A stretch of DNA of 61,207 nucleotides. Source: Pimelobacter simplex (GTDB lineage Bacteria; Actinomycetota; Actinomycetes; Propionibacteriales; Nocardioidaceae). Under the pieces are notes generated by a model. That model was not told the DNA's origin. It did not search any database and worked only from the letters and a program-made list of their open reading frames with translations. Shown here one piece after another: positions 60,207 to 61,207 of the stretch. The number at the start of each line of letters is the position of its first letter. Within the stretch, counting starts at the first letter, position 1. Location of the stretch: the NCBI GenBank assembly GCA_016803235.1, contig JADCLI010000036.1, positions 1 through 61,207 on the forward strand, written 5' to 3'. The translations under genes and the position numbers were made by a program.

Positions 60207-61130
60207 GTGGGCAACACCGACCTCACCGGTCGTACCGCCGTCGTCACCGGGGCCGGCGCCGGGCTCGGCCGCGCCGAGGCACTGGCGCTCGCCGCCCAGG
60301 GCGCGAACGTCGTCGTCAACGACATGGGCGACGCCGCCGACCAGGTCGTCGCCGAGATCGAGGCGCTCGGCCGCAAGGCGATCGCCGTCAAGGGCGACGT
60401 CGGCAGCTGGGCGATGGGCGAGCAGCTCGTCGACGCCGCGGTCGACACCTTCGGCAGCCTCGACGTCGTCGTCAACAACGCCGGCATCCTGCGCGACACG
60501 ATGCTCTTCAACATGTCCGAGCAGCAGTGGGACGACGTGATCCGGGTCCACCTCAAGGGCCACGCCGCCGTCTCCCGCGCGGCCGCCGTCTACTTCCGCT
60601 CGGCCTCGAAGACCGCCGGTGGACCGGTGTTCGGCCGCGTCGTGAACACAGCGTCCGAGGCGTTCCTGTTCGGCGCGGCCGGGCAGTCCAACTACGCCGC
60701 CGCCAAGGCCGGCATCGTCGCGCTCACGCTCTCCACCTCGCGCGGGCTGGAGCGCTACGGCGTGACCGCCAACGCGATCTGCCCGCGCGCCCGCACCGGG
60801 ATGACGACGCACGTCTTCGCGGAGGACGGCGACACCCAGCGCCTCGACATCCTCGCCCCCGAGCGGGTCGCCTCCTTCGTCGGCTACCTCACCTCGCCCG
60901 CCGCGGCGGGCATCAACGGCCAGGTCTTCGTCGTGTACGGCGACATGGTTGCGCTGATGGCCGCGCCCACGGTCGAGAACAAGTTCGTCGCCGCCGACGG
61001 CACGTTCACCGTCGACGAGCTCGACGCCCAGCTGACGCCGTACTTCGAGGGACGCTCGCCGTACCAGACGTACGCCGCGTTCAGCGTCGCGAAGCTCGAC
61101 ACCACCGGCATCGAGACCATCACCGGCTGA
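60207..61130 (+). CDS. HSD17B4-type 3-hydroxyacyl-CoA dehydrogenase (ChsB1-like)
   Basis: A 307-residue SDR of the multifunctional-enzyme type 2 dehydrogenase group. VTGAGAGLGRAEALALAAQGANVVVND is the N-terminal signature, NTASEAFLFGAAGQSNYAAAKAG contains Ser, Tyr and Lys, and the C-terminal 60 residues form the extra lid (VENKFVAADGTFTVDELDAQLTPYF). ChsB1 of Mycobacterium (Rv3502c) has this layout and oxidises the 24-carbon 3-hydroxyacyl-CoA steroid. GTG with AAGGAG at 6 nt. It pairs functionally with the divergent ChsH3-like gene. Confidence 0.92.
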   Translation: MGNTDLTGRTAVVTGAGAGLGRAEALALAAQGANVVVNDMGDAADQVVAEIEALGRKAIAVKGDVGSWAMGEQLVDAAVDTFGSLDVVVNNAGILRDTMLFNMSEQQWDDVIRVHLKGHAAVSRAAAVYFRSASKTAGGPVFGRVVNTASEAFLFGAAGQSNYAAAKAGIVALTLSTSRGLERYGVTANAICPRARTGMTTHVFAEDGDTQRLDILAPERVASFVGYLTSPAAAGINGQVFVVYGDMVALMAAPTVENKFVAADGTFTVDELDAQLTPYFEGRSPYQTYAAFSVAKLDTTGIETITG

Positions 61131-61165
61131 GCTCGGCCCCGTGCTGCTCGACCGTCGCGCAGTGT

Positions 61166-61207
61166 TCTCCGGTGGTTGAGGTGCGAGCGTCGCGCAGCGA
61201 CCGAGCC
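61166..61207 (-). repeat. Dispersed intergenic repeat, copy 2
   Basis: The reverse complement contains GGCTCG, CGCTGCGC and GCTCGCACCTCAACCA in the same order as the copy at 243-277. The element runs off the window end. Confidence 0.5.

Overview
The window is GC-rich actinobacterial chromosome. Gene content (GlgE maltosyltransferase pathway, KstR2-type steroid regulation, many leaderless starts) and intergenic repeats point to the Nocardioidaceae, most likely Nocardioides or a relative; this is inference, as no marker gene is present. No transposase, integrase, phage gene or CRISPR array was seen.

Left part (1-9.8 kb): housekeeping genes, nearly all on the minus strand. A tRNA-Ala(GGC) with its own terminator lies downstream of a compact set (CDP-alcohol phosphatidyltransferase, small membrane proteins, nadD, rsfS, histidine phosphatase). 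Then come a DMT-type membrane protein facing proA, a secreted phospholipase-D-like protein, etfBA and an enoyl-CoA hydratase.

Middle part (10-31 kb): alpha-glucan metabolism. glgX and glgP face each other. After moeA come glgE-treS-mak, overlapping by GTGA junctions, and glgB sits 5 kb further on. Together TreS, Mak, GlgE and GlgB convert trehalose to glycogen-type glucan, while GlgX and GlgP break it down. Between and after them are an amidase, a sigma factor with a membrane-anchored partner, an FMN-type split-barrel protein, transporters, a Nudix protein and a LysR regulator.

Right part (31.4-61.2 kb): a catabolic region for a steroid-like side chain. Seventeen minus-strand genes run almost without gaps from 51798 to 31910 and end at a long hairpin. 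Read in the direction of transcription they are: a split ChsH2 (MaoC half, then DUF35 half), ChsH1, Ltp2 aldolase, an SDR, a FadA5-like thiolase, a FadE34-like double acyl-CoA dehydrogenase, two ChsE-like acyl-CoA dehydrogenases, a second FadA5-like thiolase, a thioesterase, an SDR, an acyl-CoA ligase, a solute-binding lipoprotein, an MFS transporter, a FadD17-like ligase and a second solute-binding lipoprotein. A KstR2-like TetR gene diverges from the head of this run, and a perfect KstR2-consensus operator lies in the promoter. A near-identical promoter-operator stands before an IclR gene at 56 kb. Further right are an HsaA-like oxygenase, an old-yellow-enzyme/ferredoxin-type reductase, SDRs, a ChsH3-like hydratase and a ChsB1-like dehydrogenase.

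The non-coding structure is the least explained part: a CCCGCTNAGCGGG palindrome recurring in four steroid-gene spacers, very long perfect palindromes at convergent gene junctions, a GACCCGGCA repeat that fills two convergent spacers, a 24-bp tandem repeat before moeA, and a consistent TAnnnT box 6-7 nt before many start codons.
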